Counted from the first letter of the stretch, positions 26,392-34,718 are shown. The stretch is 64,000 nucleotides of DNA from Bacillota bacterium (GCA_023392615.1 JAEVYT010000017.1:434001-498000), one strand, 5' to 3'. Program-made: numbers and translations. The notes: generated by a model not told the origin, from the sequence alone.

Positions 26392-26883
26392 ATGTCAAAA
26401 AACCATTCAGTACTAGCAATGCAATATTTTAATGAAGGATATAATTGCTCCCAATCAGTGTTTTTAGCTTTTTGTGATGAATTAGAAGTTGATAGGGATA
26501 CAGCGATAAAAATCAGCTCATCCTTTGGTGGGGGAATGGGAAGGCTTAGGGAGGTATGTGGTGCAGTGACCGGAATGTTTATGGTCGCGGGCATGAAGTA
26601 TGGATATACTGATCCCAGGGATCATATCTCTAAAAGTGACCATTATAAGCGGATTCAAGAACTGGCGAAAGATTTTGAGGAATCAAATCACTCCTATATA
26701 TGCAGAGAACTTTTGGGGCTAGTTCAGGGTAAAGATAATCCTGTTCCAGAACAACGTTCAGAGGAATATTATAAAAAGAGACCTTGCAGGGAATTAGTCG
26801 GTATAGCAGCAGAGATTATGGATAAATACATTGAAGAACATTCTGTTATCATTGACATTCATAGCAAATCAGATATGATATAG
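26392..26883 (+). CDS. C-GCAxxG-C-C family protein
   Basis: The 163-residue cytosolic protein carries the family's four conserved cysteine sites: YNCSQSVFLAF near residue 18, CGAVTGMFMVAGMKYG near 60, CRELLGL near 104, and RPCRELVG near 129. A glycine run SSFGGGMGR precedes the second. The cysteine pattern suggests a redox or metal site; the family is often found beside redox-protein genes in anaerobes and has no established activity. ATG 26392 follows AGGAGGAC. Confidence 0.88.
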   Translation: MSKNHSVLAMQYFNEGYNCSQSVFLAFCDELEVDRDTAIKISSSFGGGMGRLREVCGAVTGMFMVAGMKYGYTDPRDHISKSDHYKRIQELAKDFEESNHSYICRELLGLVQGKDNPVPEQRSEEYYKKRPCRELVGIAAEIMDKYIEEHSVIIDIHSKSDMI

Positions 26884-26955
26884 ATAGGATGATTTTTAAA
26901 ATATTAAAAATAGAGCATATCGAGCACATATCGTTTATGATAGCAAGGAGATAGC

Positions 26956-27435
26956 ATGGCCAGACCGACAAAATGGAGAAAAATTGAACATGTCCCTGCA
27001 ATTCCTTATTTTGTTCCATCGAACAATGAGGTGGCTGAATTTCAGGAGAATATCCTAAAGCTGGAGGAACTAGAGGCAATTCGCCTTAAGGATCTAGAAG
27101 GGCTAGAGCAGGAGGAATGTGCCCGGCGTATGGAAGTATCAAGACCTACCTTTCAAAGGATTCTGTTATCGGCAAGAGAAAAGCTTGCAGATAGTTTAAT
27201 TAATGGGAAAATAATTCATATAGAAGGTGGTAACTTCACGCGTAATATCTGTCCAATTAAATGTCAGGATTGTGGGAAGGAATGGAAGGAAAGTTGTGAG
27301 AACCTAGAGATCATCAAGAAGGGGCAATATGCATGCCCAAGCTGTGGGTCTGTCAGTGTTGTTTGCGAAAAAAACTGCAAGGGTAGGAAGTGTCGTAGAA
27401 ATTGCCCGAGACGTGAGGAAGAGGAATTTACTTAA
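26956..27435 (+). CDS. DUF134 family putative DNA-binding protein with zinc ribbon
   Basis: The 159-residue protein starts MARPTKWRKIEHVP, the DUF134 hallmark, and has a sigma-70-region-4-like HTH (LKDLEGLEQEECARRMEVSR). An added C-terminal part holds CxxC pairs (CPIKCQDCGKEW, CPSCGSVSVVC) and ends in a basic Cys-rich tail. DUF134 genes are very often adjacent to NifX/NifB-domain genes, as here (convergent, 62 bp apart), and are thought to regulate them. It starts behind AAGGAGAT. Confidence 0.88.
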   Translation: MARPTKWRKIEHVPAIPYFVPSNNEVAEFQENILKLEELEAIRLKDLEGLEQEECARRMEVSRPTFQRILLSAREKLADSLINGKIIHIEGGNFTRNICPIKCQDCGKEWKESCENLEIIKKGQYACPSCGSVSVVCEKNCKGRKCRRNCPRREEEEFT

Positions 27436-27447
27436 TTTTATAATAAC

Positions 27448-27489
27448 GGAGCTGTTACAAATGTGGATAATTTGCAACAACTCCTTTTT
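27448..27489. terminator. Shared terminator between DUF134 and the NifX-like gene
   Basis: GGAGCTGTTACAAAT and ATTTGCAACAACTCC pair with three mismatches around GTGGATA and are followed by TTTTT. It lies between two converging genes and is likely to serve the plus-strand gene best. Confidence 0.75.
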
Positions 27490-27497
27490 ACTATCTA

Positions 27498-27944
27498 TTA
27501 ATGACTACATTCGTGTCCATGGTTGTGATTGTGCACATGGCCATCACCATGATTGTGGCCGCCATTATGTCCATCGCCATGATTGTGACCATGTCCGTGC
27601 TCATGGTCGTGCTCGTGGCAAACAATTCCGGAATCAATTAGTTTCCCTTCAATCCAGGAAGTTGCAACCTCTTTCACATCGCCGGAACAACCGCGTATTA
27701 CTTGAATACCGGATCGTTTTAGAACATTTACAGCTCCGTCGCCCATATTTCCTGCAAGCATAAGTTCAACGCCTATAGTAGATAATGTTTGTGCTATGTC
27801 AGATTTGCAGCCACAGCCGACCGGTGAGGAGATGATTTCTTGATCTTTAATTACTTTATTGTCTATTGTAAATATAGTAAAGTATTCACAATGACCAAAA
27901 TGACTGTCAATATTATTGTCTCTGGTAGGTAAAGCAATTTTCAT
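27498..27944 (-). CDS. Dinitrogenase iron-molybdenum cofactor (NifX-type) protein with His-rich tail
   Basis: Residues 1-105 are a NifX/NafY-type cofactor-binding domain (MKIALPTRDNNIDSHFGHCE, then GCGCKSDIAQTLSTIGVELM and GNMGDGAVNVLKRSGI). The last 40 residues contain 16 histidines in HxHxHGxGH-like runs, flanked by Cys, a strong metal-binding tail. Stand-alone members are widespread in anaerobes that do not need them for nitrogenase. Beside a DUF134 gene this is the usual non-nif pair, but in a diazotroph a role in metal-cluster traffic is possible. The His-tail suggests nickel, zinc or cobalt storage. Confidence 0.87.
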   Translation of the reverse strand: MKIALPTRDNNIDSHFGHCEYFTIFTIDNKVIKDQEIISSPVGCGCKSDIAQTLSTIGVELMLAGNMGDGAVNVLKRSGIQVIRGCSGDVKEVATSWIEGKLIDSGIVCHEHDHEHGHGHNHGDGHNGGHNHGDGHVHNHNHGHECSH

Positions 27945-28225
27945 AATGTTCGCTCCTTTTATTAATTTTAGTAAAGTATCAAATCACTCATTATTAATTG
28001 TATCCATCAATATGAAGAAAATTATAAATTGAATCAAACAACGAAAAGGGATAATGATACATTAACTTTATTAGATATAAAAATAATACATTTATTATTG
28101 GCATATGTCAATAACTATTATGAGCATATGCTATAAATATTATGCATAGAGACAGATGTGAGCATACTCAGACAGGAATAAATCAACATTTTTTGATAAG
28201 ATTACATTACAAGGAGATGATAAAG

Positions 28226-29071
28226 ATGGAATGGATAAAAACCTTAAATCAAGCGATAGACTATATGGAGAATAACTTATCCGACCATATAACAAGTGAT
28301 GATATCGCCAAACATGTATACCTATCAAACTTTCATTTTCAGAGAGTCTTCAGTCTTTTGACAGGACTAACGGTAGGTGAGTATATGAGAAACAGGCGTT
28401 TGTCGTTAGCAGGTCATGATTTATTAACCGGGAATGATAAAATTATCGATGTTGCTTTGAAATATGGATATGATACTCCGGAAGGCTTTACAAAAGCATT
28501 TACCAGATTCCATGGTGTAACACCAATGGAAGCGAGAAAGCAGGGTACTATCATTAAATCATTTAATCGCCTTGTATTAAAAATTAAATTGGAAGGTGGT
28601 AGCTGTATGGATTACAGAATTGAGAACAAGAATGAATTTGAAGTGGTATTGAAGAGCAGACTTTTCAGTCAGGAGACATCAAGTGTAGAGATACCAAAGT
28701 TTTGGAATGAGTATATGAGTTCGGGGCTTGAAGAGCAGGTATGCGGAATGTTTGGTATATGCTTTGAGGATGATCGCCCTGGTGATGAATGGAGATATGG
28801 AATCGGAGCAGAGAAGGAATATGTTAAGGAAGTTCCTGAGGGATTTGAGGTGCAAACGATACCGGCACACACATGGGTGATCTTTCCCTGTGTTGGTGCC
28901 ATGCCCCATGCAATACAGAACTTATGGATGAAGGTATATAGTGAATGGCTCCCTACATCGAATTATGAATTGATTCCTGACTTTACAATCGAGAATTATG
29001 AAGAGGGTGATGCTTCACAGGAGGACTATGTATGTGAAATATGGCTTCCGGTTAAGGAAAAAACCAAGTAA
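28226..29071 (+). CDS. AraC-family regulator with GyrI-like effector domain
   Basis: The 281-residue regulator has an N-terminal AraC double HTH (IDYMENNLSDHITSDDIAKH, then YGYDTPEGFTKAFTRFHGVT) and a C-terminal GyrI-like/SOUL-type ligand domain from about residue 125, ending EEDYVCEIWLPV-like. This Rob/SoxS-like layout is common in regulators of drug efflux. ATG 28226 follows AAGGAGATG; the upstream ATG at 28142 is rejected. The MFS exporter 290 bp downstream is the likely target. Confidence 0.88.
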   Translation: MEWIKTLNQAIDYMENNLSDHITSDDIAKHVYLSNFHFQRVFSLLTGLTVGEYMRNRRLSLAGHDLLTGNDKIIDVALKYGYDTPEGFTKAFTRFHGVTPMEARKQGTIIKSFNRLVLKIKLEGGSCMDYRIENKNEFEVVLKSRLFSQETSSVEIPKFWNEYMSSGLEEQVCGMFGICFEDDRPGDEWRYGIGAEKEYVKEVPEGFEVQTIPAHTWVIFPCVGAMPHAIQNLWMKVYSEWLPTSNYELIPDFTIENYEEGDASQEDYVCEIWLPVKEKTK

Positions 29072-29097
29072 TATGCACTTTAACAAATATGTGGAAA

Positions 29098-29126
29098 TTG
29101 ACATAGAATAATGAGTATGGTAGGAT
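29098..29126 (+). promoter_or_regulatory. Sigma-A promoter for the leader peptide and MFS gene
   Basis: TTGACA (29098-29103) and TAGGAT (29121-29126) with 17-bp spacing, about 30 bp upstream of the leader-peptide ribosome site. Confidence 0.65.
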
Positions 29127-29160
29127 AGGTAAAGGATTAAGTCGATAAGGAGGATATGCA

Positions 29161-29268
29161 ATGAATGGTTTCGGTTATACACCTATTTGTAGTAGCAGTT
29201 GTAGATCAAAAACACATGGTTTTGAATTTTACGGGATAACTGCGCTTATTTTTAGGGAACCATTCTGA
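29161..29268 (+). CDS. 35-residue leader peptide upstream of the MFS exporter
   Basis: The short frame begins MNGFGYTPICSSSCRSKTHG and ends with TGA at 29268. It has an ideal ribosome site (AAGGAGG at 29147, 7 nt before ATG), better than most genes here, and a promoter just upstream. A terminator hairpin starts 30 bp after its stop and the MFS gene follows. This is the layout of translation-responsive attenuation used by antibiotic resistance and efflux genes. No protein family is evident. The coding call is based on the ribosome site and context only. Confidence 0.6.
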   Translation: MNGFGYTPICSSSCRSKTHGFEFYGITALIFREPF

Positions 29269-29288
29269 TTATCCTTATAATAAATGCA

Positions 29289-29356
29289 GTAACTCCCAAA
29301 GAACATGCGGTTAGCATGTTCTTTTTGCGTGTAAAATTAATTGAAAGAGGAGTTAC
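29289..29356 (+). promoter_or_regulatory. Attenuator/ribosome-site-sequestering structure before the MFS gene
   Basis: AAAGAACATGC (29298-29308) and GCATGTTCTTT (29314-29324) form an 11-bp stem with a GGTTA loop and a T-run, a strong intrinsic terminator. Flanking it, GTAACTCC (29289-29296) is perfectly complementary to GGAGTTAC (29349-29356), which contains the MFS Shine-Dalgarno. The outer pairing could block translation when the transcript reads through. Confidence 0.7.
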
Positions 29357-29360
29357 AAAT

Positions 29361-30566
29361 ATGAAATTACCATATAAAAATAATATGAAATATAGTTATA
29401 TCTTCCGATTTTTAAACAGTTTTGATTTATCCAGTGCAATATGGGTGTTGTATCTAGTGCAGAAAGGGTTGCCACTTTGGCAAATTGGAGTAATTGAGGG
29501 TCTGTTCCATATAGTAAGTTTTTTAAGCGAAATTCCTACAGGAGCAGCGGCAGATCTACTTGGTAGAAAAAAAGTGATGATTCTCAGCCGGTTGTGTCAT
29601 ACAACCGCAGCAATCATTTTACTGTTCGCAACAGGTTTTTGGGAGTTTGTAATCGGGTTTACTTTTTCAGCGTGGGGTTACAATCTATTGTCCGGTTCTG
29701 AGGAAGCACTTATATATGATAGTTTAAAGTCAATGAAACAGGAGAGGTCATATCTGAAAATAAGCGGAAGATTAGAAGTGATTCTTAATATCGCACAGGG
29801 AATAGCTGCGTTAGTAGGAGGTATTTTGGCACAAAAGTCGTTCTACATCTGTTATGCAACGGCGGCATTTATTAGTATCCTTTCGCTAGTACCGTGTTTT
29901 CTCTTAAAAGAACCGATACTAACAGAACACAAAGTGAAGAAAAAAGTATCGGTAAGAGGGCATTTTTCTGATAGTTATCATATCGTAAGGAAAAACCCTA
30001 AGGTTTTAGAGGTTATAATATCCTATTCAGTTATTTTTACGATTTATATGATTACGTATTTTTATGGACAGAAGTATTTTGCTGAATTAGGGATGAATAA
30101 AGTACAAATCAGCATGATTATGACGTTGACAATGGGAACCTCTTGTATTGGGGCATTGTTATGTAACAAGGTGAAAGAGCTATTAAAAGATTACACGAAG
30201 TTATTAGCATTATTTATCATAGGGCTCGGGGCAGTAGGTTTGGCATTCGGGAATATTCCATTATCCATATTCTGTTTTAGCTTAATGGGGTTTGCCAATA
30301 CCTTGTTATATCCGATACAATCAGATAAATTAAACCGTTTGATTCCATCAGATTATAGGGCAACCATTATCTCGGTCAATAGTATGGCGTATTCCTTGTT
30401 TATGCTGTTATTATTTCCTGTGGTTGGGGTGATTGCGGAAAGAGTCGGACTCAATACTACATTTGCGGCTCTCGGAGTAGGCGTTGTAATATGTAGCATA
30501 GGGTTAGGTGGGAAGAGATTGTTCAAATATTCTTCACATAATAATCAAGGATGCGACACACCTTGA
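29361..30566 (+). CDS. MFS transporter, probable drug exporter
   Basis: The 401-residue protein has about twelve membrane helices. The MFS loop 2-3 motif is visible as PTGAAADLLGRKKVMILSRL, close to the D-x-x-G-R-[KR] signature. Members of this kind (IPTGAxADxxGRK) are exporters of macrolides or other drugs in Firmicutes. ATG 29361 behind GAGGAG is the true start; the open frame from 29316 begins inside the terminator hairpin. Expression is probably controlled by the leader elements just upstream and perhaps by the AraC/GyrI regulator. Confidence 0.87.
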   Translation: MKLPYKNNMKYSYIFRFLNSFDLSSAIWVLYLVQKGLPLWQIGVIEGLFHIVSFLSEIPTGAAADLLGRKKVMILSRLCHTTAAIILLFATGFWEFVIGFTFSAWGYNLLSGSEEALIYDSLKSMKQERSYLKISGRLEVILNIAQGIAALVGGILAQKSFYICYATAAFISILSLVPCFLLKEPILTEHKVKKKVSVRGHFSDSYHIVRKNPKVLEVIISYSVIFTIYMITYFYGQKYFAELGMNKVQISMIMTLTMGTSCIGALLCNKVKELLKDYTKLLALFIIGLGAVGLAFGNIPLSIFCFSLMGFANTLLYPIQSDKLNRLIPSDYRATIISVNSMAYSLFMLLLFPVVGVIAERVGLNTTFAALGVGVVICSIGLGGKRLFKYSSHNNQGCDTP

Positions 30567-30600
30567 GTATAAAATAAACTGTAAATCGATAGAAAGGAAT

Positions 30601-31542
30601 ATGTCTATGAATGAGCAAGAGTTTATCGATAAGCAGTTTCTGGCGTTAGGAACAGTTAATAATATTAAGATTTATCAACCGGTTGATGAAAAGGTAATAC
30701 AAAAAGCGATTGATCGGATTTATGAAATTGAGGATAGAATGTCTGCCTTTCGACCAAACAGCGATATCAGTACTATCAATGAAAATGCAGGCAAAGGCAA
30801 AACAAAGGTGCATAAGGATACCTTTGAAGTATTAAAAGCAGCCGCTCATTATGCAAAATCATCAAAAGGTGCATATGATTTGACAATCAGACCATTAGTA
30901 GAGCTGTGGGGAATAGGAAAGAAGGATAGTTATATCCCATCCAATGAAGAAATTAACAGTGTGATTAGGTTGGTCAGTTACAAAGATATTCTTCTCAAGG
31001 AGAAAATTGGTACAGTAGAACTTAAGAAAGTAGGTCAAAAGATTGACCTTGGTGGTATTGCTAAGGGATATGCTGCAGATGAAGTAAAGCGTATATTATT
31101 AGAAAATAGTATAAAGAATGCTATGATAAATCTGGGAGGTAATATATTGACTATGGGTTGTCGCAAAGAGAATGAACCATGGGTAATTGGGATACAAAAT
31201 CCCTTGGCTCCTACCGGAAGTTATCTAGGGACAATAAGGTTACAAGAGAAAACAATAGTTACCTCGGGTAGTAATGAACGCTTTTTTATGAAAGATGGAA
31301 AAAGATATCATCACATATTGGATCCGATAACAGGAGCACCAGCCGAGTCGCATTTATTAAGTGTGACAGTTGTGTGTGACTCCTCAATGGAAGCAGATGC
31401 ACTAACAACCGCAATGTTTGTGATGGGTCTTGAAAAGGGTTTAAAATTCCTTAAAAGATTTCATGCCGATGCAATCTTCATTACGAGCAATATGGGGATA
31501 TATCTGACGAATGGTTTGAAAGAGAATTTCACAATTGCTTAG
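30601..31542 (+). CDS. apbE: FAD:protein FMN transferase (ApbE)
   Basis: ApbE attaches FMN covalently through a phosphoester to Thr/Ser in FMN-binding domains. The 313-residue product has MSAFRPNSDISTINENAG near residue 48, GGIAKGYAADEVKR near 155, the MINLGGNI motif, and the DPITGAPA and SMEADALTTAMFVMGL segments near the C-terminus that contact flavin and Mg2+. No signal peptide or lipobox is present at the chosen start, unlike many ApbE proteins. It lies just before the FMN-binding-domain gene, its probable substrate. ATG 30601 follows AAAGGA. Confidence 0.9.
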   Translation: MSMNEQEFIDKQFLALGTVNNIKIYQPVDEKVIQKAIDRIYEIEDRMSAFRPNSDISTINENAGKGKTKVHKDTFEVLKAAAHYAKSSKGAYDLTIRPLVELWGIGKKDSYIPSNEEINSVIRLVSYKDILLKEKIGTVELKKVGQKIDLGGIAKGYAADEVKRILLENSIKNAMINLGGNILTMGCRKENEPWVIGIQNPLAPTGSYLGTIRLQEKTIVTSGSNERFFMKDGKRYHHILDPITGAPAESHLLSVTVVCDSSMEADALTTAMFVMGLEKGLKFLKRFHADAIFITSNMGIYLTNGLKENFTIA

Positions 31543-31574
31543 GATATATCTAAACACGGCTAAAAGATGGCAGG

Positions 31575-33278
31575 ATGAGAAAGGGTTTGATTACTATCAT
31601 GAAGAAAAAGATACATTATATAAAGATATTACGAAACATAATACAATTAATATTCTTGATCCTGTTACCAGGGCTTTATGCGAATGCATTCCTTGGAATA
31701 AAGGTACTATATCAGGGATTACTAAACCATAATTTTAGCTTTGCAGCATCCTTACCTGTGTTGATAAGTACGATTTCAGTGATACCACTAACATTATTTT
31801 TAGGGCGTTTTTTCTGTGGGTGGATGTGTGCCTTTGGAACCTTAGGTGATATGATGTTTTTTATTGGAAATAAAATATTCAAATTCAGATTTAACATAAA
31901 TGAACGTGTGGACAGTGTTTTAAAACATATAAAATATCTTGTATTTGTACTTATATTTTTCATAGTATGGAGTTTGGATAATGTAAATATCAGTGCATTT
32001 AGCCCTTGGGATGCGTTCGGAAGTCTTTTTAACTTGCCGCATCTTCCGGATTTCTCCTATGTTATTAAGGAAATCACAATTGGTTTTGTACTGCTAGTAT
32101 TAATCATGATTGCTTCTATGTTTATCGAACGATTTTTCTGCAGATATTTATGCCCAATGGGAGCTGTGTTTGCAATTGTATCGAATTTAAAACTAATTCG
32201 TATAAAAAAGCCCTCTGCTCTGTGCGGAAAATGCAAGGCATGTACCAAGCATTGTCCCATGGGAATTCCATTATATTCGACAAACAGGGTAGATTCTGCA
32301 GAATGCATTGACTGTATGAAATGTGTAACGATTTGTCCCAGAGATAATGTTAGTGTGAACGTAGTAACCAACCCTGTAAATCCTGCCGTAGTTGGTGCAT
32401 TGGCAGTTACTGCGATGAGTGGAGTATATTTTATCGGTACATATGCATCGGATACATCCTCTTCCTTGATTGGTGCTACAACAACTGAACAGTCTATCAC
32501 TACAGCTAATAATAGTCCTTATGCAGATGGAACATATCAGGGTTCCGGAACTGGTTTTCGTGGCGCAACCACTACTGTGTCGGTAACGATAAAAAACGGA
32601 AAGATTAATAACATCGAAACAGTTTCTTATGGAGATGATGCACCTTATTATAATAGTGCATTTCAATATGTTACGAATCAGATTATTGATGGACAGGATG
32701 CGAATGTGGATGGTGTATCTGGAGCAACCTTTAGCAGTAATGGAATTATGGAAGCTGTATCAAATGCACTTGACCAAGCGAAGCAATCAAAGGGAAACAG
32801 CTCTGTTCAAAGCACACTTAATCCTACGAAAGGCGTGGATGCACAGCCAACAATTGAGAAGAACAAGAAATCCAATGACTCTACTGATGAGAAAGATTCA
32901 TCTAATATTGTGGAACGTGATAATAAAGGGACAACTTCCGATGAAGGTGCACCAAAAACGAATACATCGGATACAAATAATTCCTCAATGACGGTGAAAT
33001 ACAAAGACGGTACTTATAAAGGGTCAGCTTACGGATTCCGCCATGGTATTACCACTGTATCAGTAACGATAAAAAATAGTGAGATTAAGGATGTTGCAAT
33101 TATATCCAATGAAGATGACGCTCCCTTTTTTAACAGTGCACGTGACAACGTGATTGGAGCGATACTGGATACCCAATCTGCCAAGGTGGATGCTGTTTCA
33201 GGTGCAACTTATAGCAGTAACGGAATCATGAATGCAGTCGAGGATGCGTTAAGTAGCGCTGTGATAAATCAAGATTAA
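31575..33278 (+). CDS. Membrane ferredoxin/FMN-binding electron transfer protein (NosR/NapH-like)
   Basis: The 567-residue protein has four membrane helices with the CxxxCP-like motif FFCGWMCAFG and FFCRYLCPMG, then two [4Fe-4S] motifs (CGKCKACTKHCP, CIDCMKCVTICP), a fifth helix, and two FMN_bind domains joined by a Ser/Thr/Lys-rich linker. Both FMN domains carry the flavinylation motif (GVSGATFSSNG near 380, AVSGATYSSNG near 540). Topology puts the Fe-S part inside and the FMN domains outside the membrane, so it could carry electrons across it. ATG 31599 is an alternative start. ApbE next door would flavinylate it. Confidence 0.87.
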   Translation: MRKGLITIMKKKIHYIKILRNIIQLIFLILLPGLYANAFLGIKVLYQGLLNHNFSFAASLPVLISTISVIPLTLFLGRFFCGWMCAFGTLGDMMFFIGNKIFKFRFNINERVDSVLKHIKYLVFVLIFFIVWSLDNVNISAFSPWDAFGSLFNLPHLPDFSYVIKEITIGFVLLVLIMIASMFIERFFCRYLCPMGAVFAIVSNLKLIRIKKPSALCGKCKACTKHCPMGIPLYSTNRVDSAECIDCMKCVTICPRDNVSVNVVTNPVNPAVVGALAVTAMSGVYFIGTYASDTSSSLIGATTTEQSITTANNSPYADGTYQGSGTGFRGATTTVSVTIKNGKINNIETVSYGDDAPYYNSAFQYVTNQIIDGQDANVDGVSGATFSSNGIMEAVSNALDQAKQSKGNSSVQSTLNPTKGVDAQPTIEKNKKSNDSTDEKDSSNIVERDNKGTTSDEGAPKTNTSDTNNSSMTVKYKDGTYKGSAYGFRHGITTVSVTIKNSEIKDVAIISNEDDAPFFNSARDNVIGAILDTQSAKVDAVSGATYSSNGIMNAVEDALSSAVINQD

Positions 33279-33482
33279 TGATGACCAAGTTTCTTTTCAG
33301 GTTCTAGTAGCTCCTGTAGATTACCAATATACATGATCGATAAATATTCCGGCAGTAACAGTTGGCCTTTGTATGGAGGCAAACCACATACAAGGCAGGA
33401 GTAGAACAAGATCGGAAGCTTAAGGGTCAACTTTGGGATAGCATTCCATATGATTATGCAACAAAAACTTTCCATTAATTAC
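33279..33482. other. Non-coding or decayed stretch, nothing identified
   Basis: About 200 bp between the FMN-binding protein gene and the nifB promoter. A 66-codon minus-strand frame spans it but shows no ribosome site or recognisable domain. It may be a remnant of something lost. Confidence 0.3.
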
Positions 33483-33511
33483 TTGACAAATGAAGTGTAA
33501 CATATTATATT
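33483..33511 (+). promoter_or_regulatory. Sigma-A promoter for the nifB-nifH-nifX group
   Basis: TTGACA at 33483-33488 and TATATT at 33506-33511, exactly 17 bp apart. It would start a leader of about 225 nt that contains a terminator. Confidence 0.7.
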
Positions 33512-33565
33512 ATAAAACATATAATACATATATATTAAACATGATTTAGAATTGACTAGTAAACT

Positions 33566-33610
33566 AGAGATTTTAATTTGCAGCACTACTGCGGTTAAAA
33601 TCTCTTTTTT
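33566..33610 (+). terminator. Terminator inside the nifB leader (candidate attenuator)
   Basis: AGAGATTTTAA (33566-33576) and TTAAAATCTCT (33595-33605) form an 11-bp stem followed by a run of six Ts. The loop contains its own small hairpin GCAG/CTGC. The element lies between the promoter and the nifB start (33743), with no gene between, so it is likely to be conditional. Confidence 0.75.
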
Positions 33611-33742
33611 ATTTTCTAAAATAACCGAATTGATTAGGATATAATAAATTTTCATCATCAATATGTGAAAGGTTAAATACTCACTAATCAAAAAAAATTG
33701 TTTTAGAAAACGAACTCAGATATTGAAAAGTGAGGGATTTGA

Positions 33743-34624
33743 ATGGGAGCAAGCGAACATTATGGAAACGCTGAGGTAAGGGCACTTCATCCATGTTTTG
33801 GAGCAGCACAGAATAAAGGTAGAATTCACCTTCCGGTATGCCCGGGATGTAATATTGAATGTAATTTCTGTGATAGAAAAATTAATGATTATGAGAAAAG
33901 ACCAGGGGTAGCGGCATCAATTATATCGCCACAGGAGGCGGCTGATGTTGTTAACAGAGCAAAGGCGCTCTGCCCTGAGATTACGGTAGTGGGTATAGCA
34001 GGACCAGGAGACACACTAACATCGGATAAAGCGTTAGAAACGTTTGCGCTGATTGATGAGACACACCCGGATATGATTAAATGCATGAGTACGAATGGGC
34101 TTCTGCTTAGTGAACGAGCACAGGAAGTGGTTGATGCAGGAGTCAAAACATTGACCGTTACAGTGAATGCTGTTGACCCGGAGATACTATCAAAGATCGT
34201 ATCCAGTATCTATTATCACGGCCAAAGATACATAGGTACTTCAGCAGCAAAAATATTAATCCGTAATCAATTAGAAGGGATAAAGAAGGTATCAGAAGCA
34301 GGGATTACAGTTAAGGTAAACAGTGTACTAATTAGTGAGATAAATCGGGAGCATATTAAAGATATTGCTGAGACAGTGAGTAAGTATGGCGCTGCATTGT
34401 ATAATATTATTCCATTAATTCCACAACACAAATTCAGTGGTTTATCCGAGCCTGGCTGCCCTGATATAGATGGAGCAAGAAGAGAAGCGGAAGCTTATAT
34501 TGATGTTTTCCGACATTGTCAAAGATGTAGGGCAGATGCAGCCGGTGTACCGGGGAAAAAGGATTTTGCGAAGGAATTATACGAAGGGAAAATTAATGCA
34601 AAAGAGACCTTTTCACATGGCTAA
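33743..34624 (+). CDS. nifB: Nitrogenase cofactor biosynthesis protein NifB (radical SAM)
   Basis: NifB uses AdoMet radical chemistry to insert carbide and fuse two 4Fe clusters into NifB-co, the precursor of all nitrogenase cofactors. The 293-residue product has ALHPCFG, the complete AdoMet cluster motif CNIECNFC (C36, C40, C43), AGPGDTLTSD, and the C-terminal RHCQRCRADAAG. It is the short form without a NifX domain, which is encoded separately at 35633. ATG 33743 follows GAGGGA. This is the only catalytically complete NifB in the window, so it probably serves the Anf nitrogenase as well as any Mo enzyme elsewhere. Confidence 0.95.
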   Translation: MGASEHYGNAEVRALHPCFGAAQNKGRIHLPVCPGCNIECNFCDRKINDYEKRPGVAASIISPQEAADVVNRAKALCPEITVVGIAGPGDTLTSDKALETFALIDETHPDMIKCMSTNGLLLSERAQEVVDAGVKTLTVTVNAVDPEILSKIVSSIYYHGQRYIGTSAAKILIRNQLEGIKKVSEAGITVKVNSVLISEINREHIKDIAETVSKYGAALYNIIPLIPQHKFSGLSEPGCPDIDGARREAEAYIDVFRHCQRCRADAAGVPGKKDFAKELYEGKINAKETFSHG

Positions 34625-34718
34625 TGGTGAATTATTGAAAAGCATAATTCACGCATCTAAGTTTGCACCTGCGGAATCCTCGGCGCAAACTAACACAAAG
34701 GGAAGACAAATATTATAA
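34617..34718 (+). CDS. Possible 33-residue small protein overlapping the nifB end
   Basis: ATG 34617 overlaps the nifB stop by 8 bp and opens a 33-codon frame (MANGELLKSIIHASKFAPAE, then Ser/Thr-rich) that ends 18 bp before nifH. The overlap would allow translational coupling, and the frame fills the nifB-nifH gap almost exactly. There is no good ribosome site and no family match that I can recognise. It may equally be chance. Confidence 0.25.
   Translation: MANGELLKSIIHASKFAPAESSAQTNTKGRQIL

Noticed and set aside
27329..27763. 144-codon plus-strand frame over the NifX-type gene
   Set aside because: Its His/Arg-rich composition is the antisense reading of the His-rich tail.
32271..32666. 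131-codon minus-strand Cys-rich frame inside the ferredoxin/FMN gene
   Set aside because: Shadow of the Fe-S coding region; biased composition, no ribosome site.
33275..33475. 66-codon minus-strand frame after the FMN-binding protein gene
   Set aside because: No ribosome site, no recognisable domain; might be a remnant but cannot be supported.
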